NCBI GenBank assembly: GCA_018057705.1
Contig: JAGPDF010000017.1
Location: 1 to 64,000 of the forward strand
Length of the DNA stretch: 64,000 nt
Origin: Thermoanaerobaculia bacterium
GTDB lineage: Bacteria; Acidobacteriota; Thermoanaerobaculia; Multivoradales; JAGPDF01
Direction: 5' to 3'
Position 1 is the stretch's first letter; every line of letters starts with the position of its first letter. Positions 31,050 through 40,233 of this stretch are shown one piece after another. The notes below the pieces were generated by a model, which was not told the DNA's origin, made no database searches, and saw only the letters and a list, made by a program, of their open reading frames with translations. The position numbers were made by a program, and so were the translations under genes.

Positions 31050-31324
31050 CCCGATTCCTGCTGGAGATCCCGCACGACTCGGACAAGGTCGCCTGCAACC
31101 GGGCGATTCGCATCGTGCTCGAAAGCGGGTCGCACTTCCTGTCGAACGCCGACTGGGGCTGCCTGGACGGCGATCATCGCGCCCTCATGGTGGTCGACGT
31201 GGAGAGCCGCCAGGAGGCCCAGGCGATCCTGCCGCCGGCGTTGCGGACCGATGCCCGGATCGTGCAGTTGAACAAGTTCGCCATCGAGCCCGGCGGCCGG
31301 AAGATCCGGCAGCAGGGCGGCTGA
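31046..31324 (+). CDS. Small conserved-looking protein between kinase and regulator
   Basis: 92 residues, family not recognised. The pattern M-T-R-F-L-L-E-I-P-H-D, A-C-N-R-A-I-R-I-V-L, G-S-H-F-L-S-N-A-D-W-G-C, then V-V-D-V-E-S looks like a compact alpha/beta ferredoxin-like fold with two cysteines (near 19 and 39). It has no signal or membrane segment. It is coupled to the kinase by an ATGA overlap and lies 25 bases before the fusion regulator, suggesting a role in the same redox-signalling unit. Confidence 0.75.
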   Translation: MTRFLLEIPHDSDKVACNRAIRIVLESGSHFLSNADWGCLDGDHRALMVVDVESRQEAQAILPPALRTDARIVQLNKFAIEPGGRKIRQQGG

Positions 31325-31349
31325 AGTACCGGGTCGGGAGGCCGCCGCC

Positions 31350-33011
31350 GTGTCGAAGCCGATCATTCTCGCCGTCGACGACGATCCGGATGTCCTGGCC
31401 GCGGTCGAGCGCGATCTGCGCGAGCGCTATCGTGAGGACTACCTCGTTCTCAAGGCGCGCTCGGGCGCAGAAGCCCTCGCGGCGGCGAGTGACGCGCTGA
31501 CGCGCGGGCGCACGATCGCGCTCTTTCTGGTCGATCAGCGGATGCCGGGAATGACGGGTACGGAGCTTCTCGGCGAGGCGCGCAAGCTCTTCCCCGAGGC
31601 GCGCAAGGTCCTGCTGACCGCCTACGCCGACATCGAAGCGGCGATCGCGAGCATCAACGAGATCGGTCTCGATCACTACCTGCTCAAGCCGTGGCATCCA
31701 CCGGAGGAGAAGCTCTACCCGGTGCTCGACGACCTGCTCGCCGCCTGGCGCGCGCAGAGCCGACCACCGTTCGAGGGGATCCGGCTCGCCGGCGCGCAGT
31801 GGTCGCGTCAGTGCTACGAAGCCAAGGACTTTCTGGCGCGCAATCACGTCCCGTATCAGTGGCTGGACGTCGACCGCGACAAGGCGACGGGCGAGCTGGT
31901 GATGCAGCTCGCCGGCAGTCTCACGCGCCTTCCGGTGGTGCTCTTCCCCGACGGCAGCCACCTGGTCGCACCGACGGCGCTGGAACTCGCGGCACGGGTC
32001 GGACTCGCGACCCGAGCCGGCCGGCCGTTCTACGACCTGGTGATCGTCGGCGGCGGACCTGCGGGACTGGCGAACGCGGTCTACGGCGCCTCGGAGGGTC
32101 TGGCGACGCTGCTCGTCGAGCAGAGTGCCCCGGGCGGGCAGGCGGGGACCAGCTCGCGGATCGAGAACTACCTGGGCTTTCCGGGCGGCGTTTCGGGATC
32201 CGACCTGGCCCAGCGCGCCACCGCCCAGGCGCGGCGGTTCGGCGCCGAGCTGCTGACCGCACAGCGGGTGGAGGCGATACGCCGCGAAGATCCGTATCGC
32301 GTGGTGAGGCTCGCCGACGGCAGCGAGATCGCGAGCTATGCCGTGTTGCTCGCCACCGGAACGGCGACGAACCGGCTCGAAGCCCCCGGTATCGAGCCGC
32401 TCCTCGGCGCGGGCGTCTACTACGGCGCGGCGACGACCGAAGTAGCGGCCTATCGCAATCAGGACATCTGCATCGTCGGCGGCGCCAATTCGGCGGGGCA
32501 GGGGGCGGTCTTCTTTGCCAGAAGCTGTCGGAGGGTCACGATGCTGGTGCGGAGCTCCGGCCTCGAGACTTCGATGTCGCAGTACCTTATCGACCGCATC
32601 GCGACGCTGCCCAACATCACCGTCTTGCCGCGGGTGACGGTGACGCAAGCGCTCGGACAGGATCGCCTCGAAGCGGTGACGGTGCGGTACGAAGAAAGCG
32701 GACAGACTTCGACCCTTCCCTGCGCGGCGCTCTTTCTCTTCGTCGGCGGAGCGCCACGGTCCGAGTGGGTCGCCGGCTTCGTGCAGAAGGACGATCGCGG
32801 TTTCATCCTCACCGGACCGGATCTGCCGCGCGAGGGAGCCCGGCCGCGCGGCTGGAAACTCGATCGCGATCCACTGCTGTTCGAGACCAGCGTCCCGGGG
32901 GTCTTCGCTGCCGGAGACGTGCGAGCCGGCGCCAACCGCCGCGTTGCCGCTGCGGTTGGGGAGGGATCTGCGGCGATCTTCTCGATTCAGCGCTATCTCG
33001 AAACCGTCTGA
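31350..33011 (+). CDS. Response regulator fused to glutaredoxin-like and thioredoxin-reductase-like domains
   Basis: 553 residues from a GTG with GGGAGG upstream. The receiver domain (about 1-125) has D-D-D-P-D near 10-14, acceptor Asp near 61 (F-L-V-D-Q-R-M-P-G) and Lys in L-L-K-P-W. A glutaredoxin-like segment (about 145-215) ends L-P-V-V-L-F-P-D-G-S. The FAD/NAD reductase part has G-G-G-P-A-G-L-A at 232-239 and V-G-G-A-N-S-A-G-Q-G-A for NADPH. The C-x-x-C redox motif expected just before the second site is missing (Y-Y-G-A-A-T-T-E instead), and the glutaredoxin part also lacks C-P-x-C. It may therefore be a flavin reductase or redox sensor, not a thioredoxin reductase. Confidence 0.9.
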   Translation: MSKPIILAVDDDPDVLAAVERDLRERYREDYLVLKARSGAEALAAASDALTRGRTIALFLVDQRMPGMTGTELLGEARKLFPEARKVLLTAYADIEAAIASINEIGLDHYLLKPWHPPEEKLYPVLDDLLAAWRAQSRPPFEGIRLAGAQWSRQCYEAKDFLARNHVPYQWLDVDRDKATGELVMQLAGSLTRLPVVLFPDGSHLVAPTALELAARVGLATRAGRPFYDLVIVGGGPAGLANAVYGASEGLATLLVEQSAPGGQAGTSSRIENYLGFPGGVSGSDLAQRATAQARRFGAELLTAQRVEAIRREDPYRVVRLADGSEIASYAVLLATGTATNRLEAPGIEPLLGAGVYYGAATTEVAAYRNQDICIVGGANSAGQGAVFFARSCRRVTMLVRSSGLETSMSQYLIDRIATLPNITVLPRVTVTQALGQDRLEAVTVRYEESGQTSTLPCAALFLFVGGAPRSEWVAGFVQKDDRGFILTGPDLPREGARPRGWKLDRDPLLFETSVPGVFAAGDVRAGANRRVAAAVGEGSAAIFSIQRYLETV

Positions 33012-33051
33012 CTCGTTCCCGCGCCGACCGGAGGGGTCGAGTTCGAACTGT

Positions 33052-33068
33052 GGCCGGTCCGACCGGCC
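33052..33068. terminator. Short G/C hairpin between convergent genes
   Basis: GGCCGGT at 33052-33058 pairs with ACCGGCC at 33062-33068 across a three-base loop. It lies between the convergent ends of the reductase fusion and the amidase. There is no U-tract on either side. Confidence 0.3.
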
Positions 33069-33110
33069 GGAGCCCGCTACCCATCCGGAAGGCCATTGGA
33101 GGTGCAGCCG

Positions 33111-34808
33111 TCAGGGCATCCCGTTCGGCGGGAGGCGCTTGCGGGTGGCCTGCTCGAAGGCGTAGCCGAGCGCGAGGAGTCGGGGCTCGGCGCAGGCGCT
33201 GCCGGTGAAGCTCACGCCGAGCGCCAGAGGGGCCGGATCGAAGCCGTCCGGGAAGGGCGGATCGGGGATCGTTGCCACCGTGCCGAACGGCACCATGACG
33301 GTCGGGTAGCCTGGGCGGGCGGCGAGGTTGGCGCCGCGCGGGCCGGGGAAGAGCAGGGCGTCGAGGCGGTGCGTCGTCATCGCCTCGTCGATGCCGTGCG
33401 TTGCCGTGAGCGCCAGGTCCTTGGCGCGGTCCGCCTCGTAGCGCTCGCGGTAGACGTGCGGGTCCATCGCGTCCGAGAAGTCGAGCAGCGCCTGGCCGTA
33501 CTTGAGCGTGCCGGCCTTCTGGTGCTCGCGGTTCCACTGGCGCAGCTCGGTCAGGCTCTTCACGGGCGCAGCGGGACCGAGCGAGGCCAGCCAGAGGTTG
33601 AAGTCGCGCTCCATGCCGTAGGCGAAGTCGATCGAGCAGCGCTTCGTCTTAGCCTCGTCGAGGCTGCGGCAGATGTTCCAGAGCAGGAAGTTGCGTTCCG
33701 GGTCGGCGTCGACGACGCTGGGGATGTCGGCGGGGTCGACGACGATCGCGCCCTCGCGCCTCAATATCGCGATCGCCTCCTCCATCGCGGCGGCGTGCGG
33801 CGCGTCGAGTCCCCCCTGAGGCTCGGCGTTGCCCGGTGCCTTCGCCGCGTCGTAGAAGTAGGCGCGCGGGATGCCGATGCGCGCGCCGCGCAGGGCGCCG
33901 CGGTCGAGGTACTTCGTGTAGTCGGTCTCGCGCGCACAGCGCGAGGTCGATGGGTCGTTCGGATCGGCCTGCGCGCCCTCGAGGGCTCCCAGAAGGATCG
34001 CCGCGTCGGTGACGCTCCTCGCGATCGGACCGGCGGTGTCCTGGTCGGCGGTGATCGGGATGATGCCGTGCCGGCTGATCCGGCCGACGGTCGGCTTGAC
34101 CGCCGCGAGTCGGTTGGCGTTCGCCGGGCTGAGGATCGACCCGGAGGTTTCGGTGCCGACGTTCGCGACCCAGAAGCTCGCTGCCGTTCCGGTGCCCGAG
34201 CTCGAGCCGCCGGTCGCGAGCGCCGGGCGGCCGTCGAAGGTGGGCTCACGCGGATCGCGCCGTGGATCGTACGGGTTGAAACCGTAGCCGTTGAGGGAGT
34301 TGTAGTTGGTCGGCATGCCCGGCGGCCCGGCCACCCAGTTCGCGAGCTCGGTCATCTGCGTCTTGGCAAGGACGATCGCTCCCGCGGCGCGCAGATTCGA
34401 GACCAGCGTCGCCTCGTACGGCGGGACGAAGCCCGCGAACGCCAGCGCGCCGCCGGTGGTCGGCATGTCGATGGTGTGGATGTTGTCCTTGAGCGCGATC
34501 GGGATGCCGTGCAGCGGTCCGCGCACCTTGCCGGCGCGGCGTTCGCGGTCGAGGGCGTCGGCCTCGTCGAGCGCCCGCGGATTGACGGCGATCGTGGCGT
34601 TGATCCGGTCTTCGTAGAAAGCGATGCGCAGCAGGTGCTGCGTCACCAGCTCGCGCGACGTGACGCTGCCCGAGCTCATCGCCTCCTGCATTTCGGGGAT
34701 CGACGCCTCGACGACATTCACCGGGCCGCCGGCCCACGCCGGCGCCGCTGCCAGCAGCACGGCCCACCACCCTGGATTCCAGCGCGACCGACTGCCTCGT
34801 TCTGCCAT
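33111..34808 (-). CDS. Exported amidase (amidase-signature family)
   Basis: 565 residues with a signal peptide (about 1-27, ending P-A-W-A-G). The amidase-signature Ser-cisSer-Lys triad is visible: Lys107 in A-L-K-D-N-I, the cis-Ser in G-G-S-S-S-G at 200-205, and nucleophile Ser224 in T-E-T-S-G-S-I. The family hydrolyses carboxamides such as peptide amides; the specific substrate is unknown. Export suggests scavenging of extracellular amides. The start has GGAGGGG eight bases upstream; a TAGAGT box lies further back. It is convergent with the kinase/flavoprotein operon. Confidence 0.92.
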   Translation of the reverse strand: MAERGSRSRWNPGWWAVLLAAAPAWAGGPVNVVEASIPEMQEAMSSGSVTSRELVTQHLLRIAFYEDRINATIAVNPRALDEADALDRERRAGKVRGPLHGIPIALKDNIHTIDMPTTGGALAFAGFVPPYEATLVSNLRAAGAIVLAKTQMTELANWVAGPPGMPTNYNSLNGYGFNPYDPRRDPREPTFDGRPALATGGSSSGTGTAASFWVANVGTETSGSILSPANANRLAAVKPTVGRISRHGIIPITADQDTAGPIARSVTDAAILLGALEGAQADPNDPSTSRCARETDYTKYLDRGALRGARIGIPRAYFYDAAKAPGNAEPQGGLDAPHAAAMEEAIAILRREGAIVVDPADIPSVVDADPERNFLLWNICRSLDEAKTKRCSIDFAYGMERDFNLWLASLGPAAPVKSLTELRQWNREHQKAGTLKYGQALLDFSDAMDPHVYRERYEADRAKDLALTATHGIDEAMTTHRLDALLFPGPRGANLAARPGYPTVMVPFGTVATIPDPPFPDGFDPAPLALGVSFTGSACAEPRLLALGYAFEQATRKRLPPNGMP

Positions 34809-34918
34809 CGTCCCCTCCGGGAGCCCGCTGCTTCTCGAACTCTACTCCGAGGGGCCGGGAGCTCATTTGGCCGCTCGCGGCGGCGTCGGATACCATCGCC
34901 GGAACCTCAGGAGTCCAT

Positions 34919-35512
34919 GTGCCCGTTCTCGAGCCGCCGAACGTGCAAGCTGCTTTGACCGCCTGTCGCACGGGCGCACCCGAGGCCATCGATCGCCTGG
35001 TCGACGCGCTGTATCCGGACTTGCGCCGTATCGCGAGCGCCCAGCTGCGCCGGCTGCGGCCAGGCCGTACCCTCGACACGACGAGCCTGGTTCACGAGGC
35101 CTATCTCAAGATGGTCCGAAGCGGGGAGTTCGCCGACCGCGCCCACTTTCTCGCCGCTTCGGCCCGGGCGATGCGACATATCCTGGTCAATGCGGCGCGA
35201 CGCAAGCTCGCCGGGAAGCACGGCGGGGGGCGCGACGCGGACCCGCTCGACGACCGCGACCTCGCCGTGGAACGCGCTCAATACGAGGAGATCCTCGATG
35301 TCGGCGAGGCTCTCGAGCGGCTCGGGAAGCTCGACGAGCGTCTGTGCCGCCTGGTCGAATGCCGCTTCTACGCCGGGATGACCGAGGAGGAGACCGCGGT
35401 CGCCCTCGGTGTGTCGGATCGCACGGTCCGGCGGGACTGGCTGCGGGCGCGCGCCTGGTTGAAGGTGGAGCTCGGGCTGATTCCGTCTTCGGCAGGAGGA
35501 AGCGCGTCATGA
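34919..35512 (+). CDS. ECF sigma factor (Sigma70_ECF / SigX6-like)
   Basis: 197 residues from GTG 34919 with AGGAG five bases upstream. Region 2 includes L-Y-P-D-L-R-R-I-A and T-S-L-V-H-E-A-Y-L-K-M; region 4 includes Y-A-G-M-T-E-E-E-T-A-V-A-L-G-V-S-D-R-T-V-R-R-D-W. The F-L-A-A-S-A-R-A-M-R-H-I-L-V-N segment between them is diagnostic of the Planctomycete/Acidobacteria ECF group linked to Ser/Thr kinases. It overlaps the kinase gene as ATGA. No anti-sigma factor is adjacent; the kinase probably controls its activity. Confidence 0.92.
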   Translation: MPVLEPPNVQAALTACRTGAPEAIDRLVDALYPDLRRIASAQLRRLRPGRTLDTTSLVHEAYLKMVRSGEFADRAHFLAASARAMRHILVNAARRKLAGKHGGGRDADPLDDRDLAVERAQYEEILDVGEALERLGKLDERLCRLVECRFYAGMTEEETAVALGVSDRTVRRDWLRARAWLKVELGLIPSSAGGSAS

Positions 35513-38190
35513 GCGCCGACGAATCCCGCCCTCCCGCACCCGGCAGATCCGCGCTCGACCCCGACTTCGCGGAACTGCTCGGTCTCGCACCGCAAGCGCG
35601 GGCCCGCCGCCTGGAAGGGATCGAAGACGCCGGACGGCGCGCCGAGCTTGCGTCGTGGCTTGCGGCGGCGCTCGAGGACGACGGGTTCCTCCGCCCCGGC
35701 GGCGCTTTGCGCGGCGAACTGCTCGACGATGCGCTCGCCGACGAGGATGGCCCTCTTCAGCCGGGCTCCGAGCTCGGTGCCTATCGCATCGTCGCGGAGA
35801 TCGGTGCCGGGGGGATGGGCCGGGTCTATCTCGGCGAACGCGCCGACGGGCTCTTCGAGCGCCGCGTGGCGATCAAGGTCGTCCATCTCGACCACGCCTA
35901 CACCGATCTCGGGCGGTTGCTGCGCGAGCAGCAGATCCTGGCCGAGCTCGTCCATCCCCATATCGCCCAGCTCTACGACGCCGGTCTCACCGCCGACGGC
36001 TCGCCCTACATCGTGATGGAGCATGTCGCCGGCGAAGCGATCGACGACTATTGCCGGCGTCGCGGCCGCGACGCACGGGGCCGCCTGCGCCTCCTGGTGG
36101 ATGTCTGCGCCGCGGTGGCGACGGCGCATCAGCGCCTGATCGTCCACCGTGATCTCAAGCCTTCGAACATCCTGGTCGACGCCTCGGGTACGGTGAAGCT
36201 GCTCGACTTCGGCATCGCGCGCATCCTCGAACCGGAGAGTCTCCCGTCATCCTCGTCAGCGGTGGATTCGACCGCGGCGCCGGCGCTCTCACGGAGCGCG
36301 ACGCAACTCCGGCCGGCGACGACACTGCACCATGGCCGATCCTGGCTCACGCCGCAGTACGCCAGCCCGGAGCAGCTCGCGGGCCGGCCGGTGACCACGG
36401 CGTCCGACGTCTACCAGCTCGGTCTCCTCGCCTGGGAGCTGCTCGCCGACCGGCGGCCGGAGCGCGGGGTCGCCGATGGAGAGCGCCAGGAGCGAGAGCT
36501 TCCGCCGCCGTCGCGATCGGCCTCGGGAGTGCGCCTCGATCTGCCGCTCGCCGACCTCGATGCGGTGGTCGCGAAGTCCCTGGCCGTCGATCCCCGCGAG
36601 CGCTATCGGTCGGCCGATCGGCTCGCGGACGATCTGCTCCACCTCCTCGAGGGGCGGCCGGTGCTGGCGCGCAGGTCGAACCGTCTCTACCGGCTGCGCC
36701 GCTTCGTCGGGCGCCACCGCCTCGCGAGCGCCGTCGCCGCGACCGTGACGGTGCTGGTCATCGGCCTCACCGCCGCTTTCACGGCGCGCCTTGCAGCCGA
36801 GCGTGATGCGACCCGCCTGCAGGCCGATGAGGCTGAACAGGCCCGGCTCGAGACCGAACAGGTCGTCGTCTTCCTCACCGATCTCTTCCGCTCGACCGAC
36901 CCCTACTCGCGCCCCGGCGTCGGCAGAGCGTCCGAGATGAGCGCCCGCGAGCTCCTCGACCGCTCCGCCGGTCGTCTGGACGACGCGCTTTCCGACCAGC
37001 CGCTGGTGCGCGCCCGCCTGCTCTCCGAGCTCGGCACGATCTACCGCCAGCTCGGCCTGCTCGACGCGGCGGAGCCGCTGCTGCGCGAGAGCCTCCGGTT
37101 GCGCGAGAGCACGCCCGGGGCCCGCCCCGCCGACCTCGCCACGAGCCGCCTCTCGCTCGGTCGCCACGAATCGCAGCGCGGCCGCTTCGAGGAGGCGGCG
37201 GTGCTCATCGATCTCGCGGTCGCCGACTACCGTCGGCTCGACGACCGTCGCGGGCTCGCCTCGGCGCTCGAGGTGCGGGGAAATCTCGAGAACTCGCGCG
37301 ACGAGCGCGGCGCCATCGACACACTCAACGAATCCCTCGCGCTCTGGCAGGAGCTCGGGGTCGTGGAGCGCGAGGGAGACCTCCGGCTGTTTCTCGCCAA
37401 CGCGCACGCCAAGGCGGGACGGGTCGCCGAGGCCCGCACGCAGCGCGAGGCCGCACAGGCGCTCCTCGAAGCGCGGCTGGGACCGTCGCATCCGTCGGTT
37501 GCGGCGGCGCTGGTCGGCGTCGCCGACCTCCACACGCTCGAGGGCCAGAATCGACTCTCGCTGCCGCTGCTCGAACGCGCGCTGGCGATCTACGAGGCGA
37601 GCCTGGGGCCAGACGATTTCCGAGTCGCGACGGTAGCCAACAACCTCGGCGTGGCCCACAACCAGCTCGGCGAGTACGAGGCGGCGCGGGCGTACTTCGA
37701 GCGGGCGCTTGCCGGCTACGAGCGCGAACGCGTCAATCATCCGGACGTTGGCCAGATTCTCAACAACCTCGGCACCATCGAATGGGCGCTGGGCCGGCCG
37801 GCGGCAGCGGCCGTGCTCTATCGCCGCGCCCTCGCCCAGCTTCGCCGGACCCTCAAGGAAGAGCACATCGCGATTTCGCGCACGGTCTTCAATCTCGGCG
37901 AGGCTCTGCTCGCCCTCGGCCGGACCGAGGAGGCGCGGCCTCTCCTCGAGCAGAGTCTGACCAACCTCGGCGCGAAGCTGGGCGCGGATCACGTGATGCT
38001 CTCCTGGCCGCAGATCTACCTCGCCGGGATCGCCGAGAAGAGCGGTGAGCTCGAGCGCGCCGAAGGCCTGCTGCGCCGGGCCGTCGCGCTGCGGGATGCT
38101 GCCGCCGCAGGCCTCGATCCGAAGGACGTGGAGACCGCCCGCGAAGCGCTCGCAAGCTATCTCCGTCGTCACGGTCGCTCTCCACCGTAG
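35509..38190 (+). CDS. Ser/Thr protein kinase with transmembrane segment and TPR domain, coupled to ECF sigma
   Basis: 893 residues. An acidic N-terminal region (1-85) precedes the kinase domain (about 90-370): I-G-A-G-G-M-G-R-V, Lys in V-A-I-K-V-V, H-R-D-L-K-P-S-N near 211, L-L-D-F-G-I-A-R. A serine/threonine-rich activation-loop insert of about 35 residues follows the DFG. One transmembrane helix sits at about 405-430, then TPR units to about 880. Catalytic residues are complete. The ATG overlaps the sigma-factor stop, so sigma and kinase are made together; phosphorylation of the sigma or a partner by this kinase is the expected link. Paralogue of the kinase at 19,072. Confidence 0.93.
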   Translation: MSADESRPPAPGRSALDPDFAELLGLAPQARARRLEGIEDAGRRAELASWLAAALEDDGFLRPGGALRGELLDDALADEDGPLQPGSELGAYRIVAEIGAGGMGRVYLGERADGLFERRVAIKVVHLDHAYTDLGRLLREQQILAELVHPHIAQLYDAGLTADGSPYIVMEHVAGEAIDDYCRRRGRDARGRLRLLVDVCAAVATAHQRLIVHRDLKPSNILVDASGTVKLLDFGIARILEPESLPSSSSAVDSTAAPALSRSATQLRPATTLHHGRSWLTPQYASPEQLAGRPVTTASDVYQLGLLAWELLADRRPERGVADGERQERELPPPSRSASGVRLDLPLADLDAVVAKSLAVDPRERYRSADRLADDLLHLLEGRPVLARRSNRLYRLRRFVGRHRLASAVAATVTVLVIGLTAAFTARLAAERDATRLQADEAEQARLETEQVVVFLTDLFRSTDPYSRPGVGRASEMSARELLDRSAGRLDDALSDQPLVRARLLSELGTIYRQLGLLDAAEPLLRESLRLRESTPGARPADLATSRLSLGRHESQRGRFEEAAVLIDLAVADYRRLDDRRGLASALEVRGNLENSRDERGAIDTLNESLALWQELGVVEREGDLRLFLANAHAKAGRVAEARTQREAAQALLEARLGPSHPSVAAALVGVADLHTLEGQNRLSLPLLERALAIYEASLGPDDFRVATVANNLGVAHNQLGEYEAARAYFERALAGYERERVNHPDVGQILNNLGTIEWALGRPAAAAVLYRRALAQLRRTLKEEHIAISRTVFNLGEALLALGRTEEARPLLEQSLTNLGAKLGADHVMLSWPQIYLAGIAEKSGELERAEGLLRRAVALRDAAAAGLDPKDVETAREALASYLRRHGRSPP

Positions 38191-38348
38191 CTGCTTGGAC
38201 GGCACAGTCCGCCTCATCCGTTTCCGCAGCTCGGGCCGGCTGTCCGGATTCTCCGCGGTTCTTGTTTCTCTCTGTAGTGAGTCGGCGGGCGCTCGAGGAT
38301 CGACTTCGACCGGCGTCTTCCGGACTCCATCACCACGGAGGATGGAAC

Positions 38349-40139
38349 ATGAGCTCGCAGCTCCTTGCAACTGTCTATTCGCGCGCCCGGCAGCCGCACC
38401 GCGGGGCGATTCTGGTTCTCGCGGTGATCGCCGGCGTCGCGCCGTTTCTGGTGCAGGATCCCGCTGGGGCCGCCACCTACCATGTGGGCGGCGCGGGCTG
38501 CACGCACCCCACGATCGCCGCGGCGCTGCTCTCCGCCGCCTTCAGCCCCGAGGACGATCTCATCATCTTGACCCGTACGGTCAGCTACACCAACGTCCAG
38601 CTGACCCTGACCAACTGGAACCCGGCGACCACCGGAACGCTCACCCTTGCCGGCGGTGTCGACGACTGCGGAGGCCTGACCTTCTCAGGGACCACGACGC
38701 TCGCCGGCAACGGCTCGGACCCGGTCATCACGGTGAGCACCACGGCCAGTCAGGTCTCGAACGTGACGCTCTCCCGCCTGCGGATCCACGGCGGAAGCCG
38801 CGGTCTCGACGTCAGCGGTGACAGTGAAGTCGGACTCTTCAACTCGGAGCTCTACGCCAACGGCACGGGCCTGCGAGTCACCTCCGGCGGCCGCGTCGAA
38901 ATCGACACCTTCGTCGGAATTCACGACAACAGCGGCGCGCTCTTCGGCGGCGGCATTCACTGCGCCGATCCCACCAGCGAGGTGACTCTTCACGGAGTGG
39001 TCTACAGCAACCAGGCCACGAGCGCCGGGGGGGGCATCTTCGCGAGCAACTTCTGTCAGCTGAATCTGGCCGAGGGCGGTTACGTCCAGTCGAACGCCGC
39101 GCCGCTGGGCGGCGGGATCTATCTCCAGACCGGCGCGAGAATGGACGGTGGCGGTGGCGCGATCTACGGCGCGCGAGTCACCGGCAACATCGCGAGCAAC
39201 GCAGGCGGTGGTTTCTACATCCAAGGCGCTTCTGGAGGCGCCCGCGCGACGCTTTCGAGCGTCCTGATCGACGACAACACGGCCGCGAACCTGGGCGGCG
39301 GCGTGGCGCTCGTCGGCGGCGGCCTCATGGACCTGGAACGCTCCTCGGCATCTTCGAACTGCCCCTCGCCGCCGCGATGCGCTTCTCTTTCCGGCAACTC
39401 GCTGTCGGCGGGCGGCCTGGGCAGTGCGGCCTACGTCGCCGGCGGATCTCACCTGACCCTCGCCCACGCTTTCATCGAACAGAACAGCGGGCCGGGCGAG
39501 GCGGGATTCGTGCTTTTCGCCGAAGGCGCAGGCTCGGCGATGTCCCTCGAGGGCGTGCAGCTGTGGGATAACCGTACGGTCTCGCTGTTCCAGGCCGAGA
39601 ATGCGGCTCACATCGAAGCCGGATTCGTGTCGGCGGCGAGGAACGACTACCTCATCGGCGGAGTGCCGCCCTACTGGAACAGCCGCGGCGCTCAGGCGAG
39701 TGGCGGCGCCACGGTGGAGATCTTCACCAGTATCCTGGACGATCAGCGCCCGTTCACCACGACCACCGGAGGCATCGTGAATGTGGGCTGCGTGTTGCTC
39801 GACACCCTGGATGGGGCCACCATATTCAGCAATACGATGGTCGGAGCGGATCCGCGATTCTTGAATGCGGCGGCCGGGAACCTTCGGCTACGGCTCGATT
39901 CTCCCGCGATCGACTCGTGCAACGAGGAAGTCTATGCACCGGTCTACCTAGACCTCGACCTCGAGCAGCGCGGCTTCGACTTCACCTCGATCCCCAACAT
40001 CCTCGGTCCCTACGACCGCGGCGCCGACGAGATCCGTCCGCTCTTCGCCGACGGCTTCGAGTCGGGCGATCCCTCCCAGTGGTCCTCGACGGTGCCGTGT
40101 GCCCAGGCCTTGGAGAGTGGGGCCTGCGCAGCGCCCTGA
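38349..40139 (+). CDS. Exported right-handed beta-helix protein with DGFES tail
   Basis: 596 residues from the ATG at 38349 (GGAGG eight bases upstream). A signal peptide (about 1-40, ending P-A-G-A-A) precedes parallel beta-helix repeats over about 60-540, rich in G-G-G-I-x-x and N-x-A patterns (S-A-G-G-G-I-F-A-S-N, A-A-P-L-G-G-G-I-Y-L), like polymorphic outer-membrane or pectate-lyase-fold proteins. The end has L-F-A-D-G-F-E-S-G-D-P-S-Q-W-S-S-T-V-P followed by 13 extra residues with two cysteines. No catalytic site was identified; a surface adhesin or polysaccharide-binding role is inferred. Confidence 0.88.
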   Translation: MSSQLLATVYSRARQPHRGAILVLAVIAGVAPFLVQDPAGAATYHVGGAGCTHPTIAAALLSAAFSPEDDLIILTRTVSYTNVQLTLTNWNPATTGTLTLAGGVDDCGGLTFSGTTTLAGNGSDPVITVSTTASQVSNVTLSRLRIHGGSRGLDVSGDSEVGLFNSELYANGTGLRVTSGGRVEIDTFVGIHDNSGALFGGGIHCADPTSEVTLHGVVYSNQATSAGGGIFASNFCQLNLAEGGYVQSNAAPLGGGIYLQTGARMDGGGGAIYGARVTGNIASNAGGGFYIQGASGGARATLSSVLIDDNTAANLGGGVALVGGGLMDLERSSASSNCPSPPRCASLSGNSLSAGGLGSAAYVAGGSHLTLAHAFIEQNSGPGEAGFVLFAEGAGSAMSLEGVQLWDNRTVSLFQAENAAHIEAGFVSAARNDYLIGGVPPYWNSRGAQASGGATVEIFTSILDDQRPFTTTTGGIVNVGCVLLDTLDGATIFSNTMVGADPRFLNAAAGNLRLRLDSPAIDSCNEEVYAPVYLDLDLEQRGFDFTSIPNILGPYDRGADEIRPLFADGFESGDPSQWSSTVPCAQALESGACAAP

Positions 40140-40233
40140 CCGAGCGCGAACGGAGTCTCCGCGATGGGGGTCTACCGTCCACCCGAGGGGCTTTGGCTCT
40201 CGCCCGGGGCCGAGGTGCCGGGCACGCCCGGAC

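Noticed and set aside
34917-34958. ATG two bases before the sigma-factor GTG
   Set aside because: Opens only a 13-codon frame; the GTG frame carries the sigma factor and the AGGAG spacing suits it.
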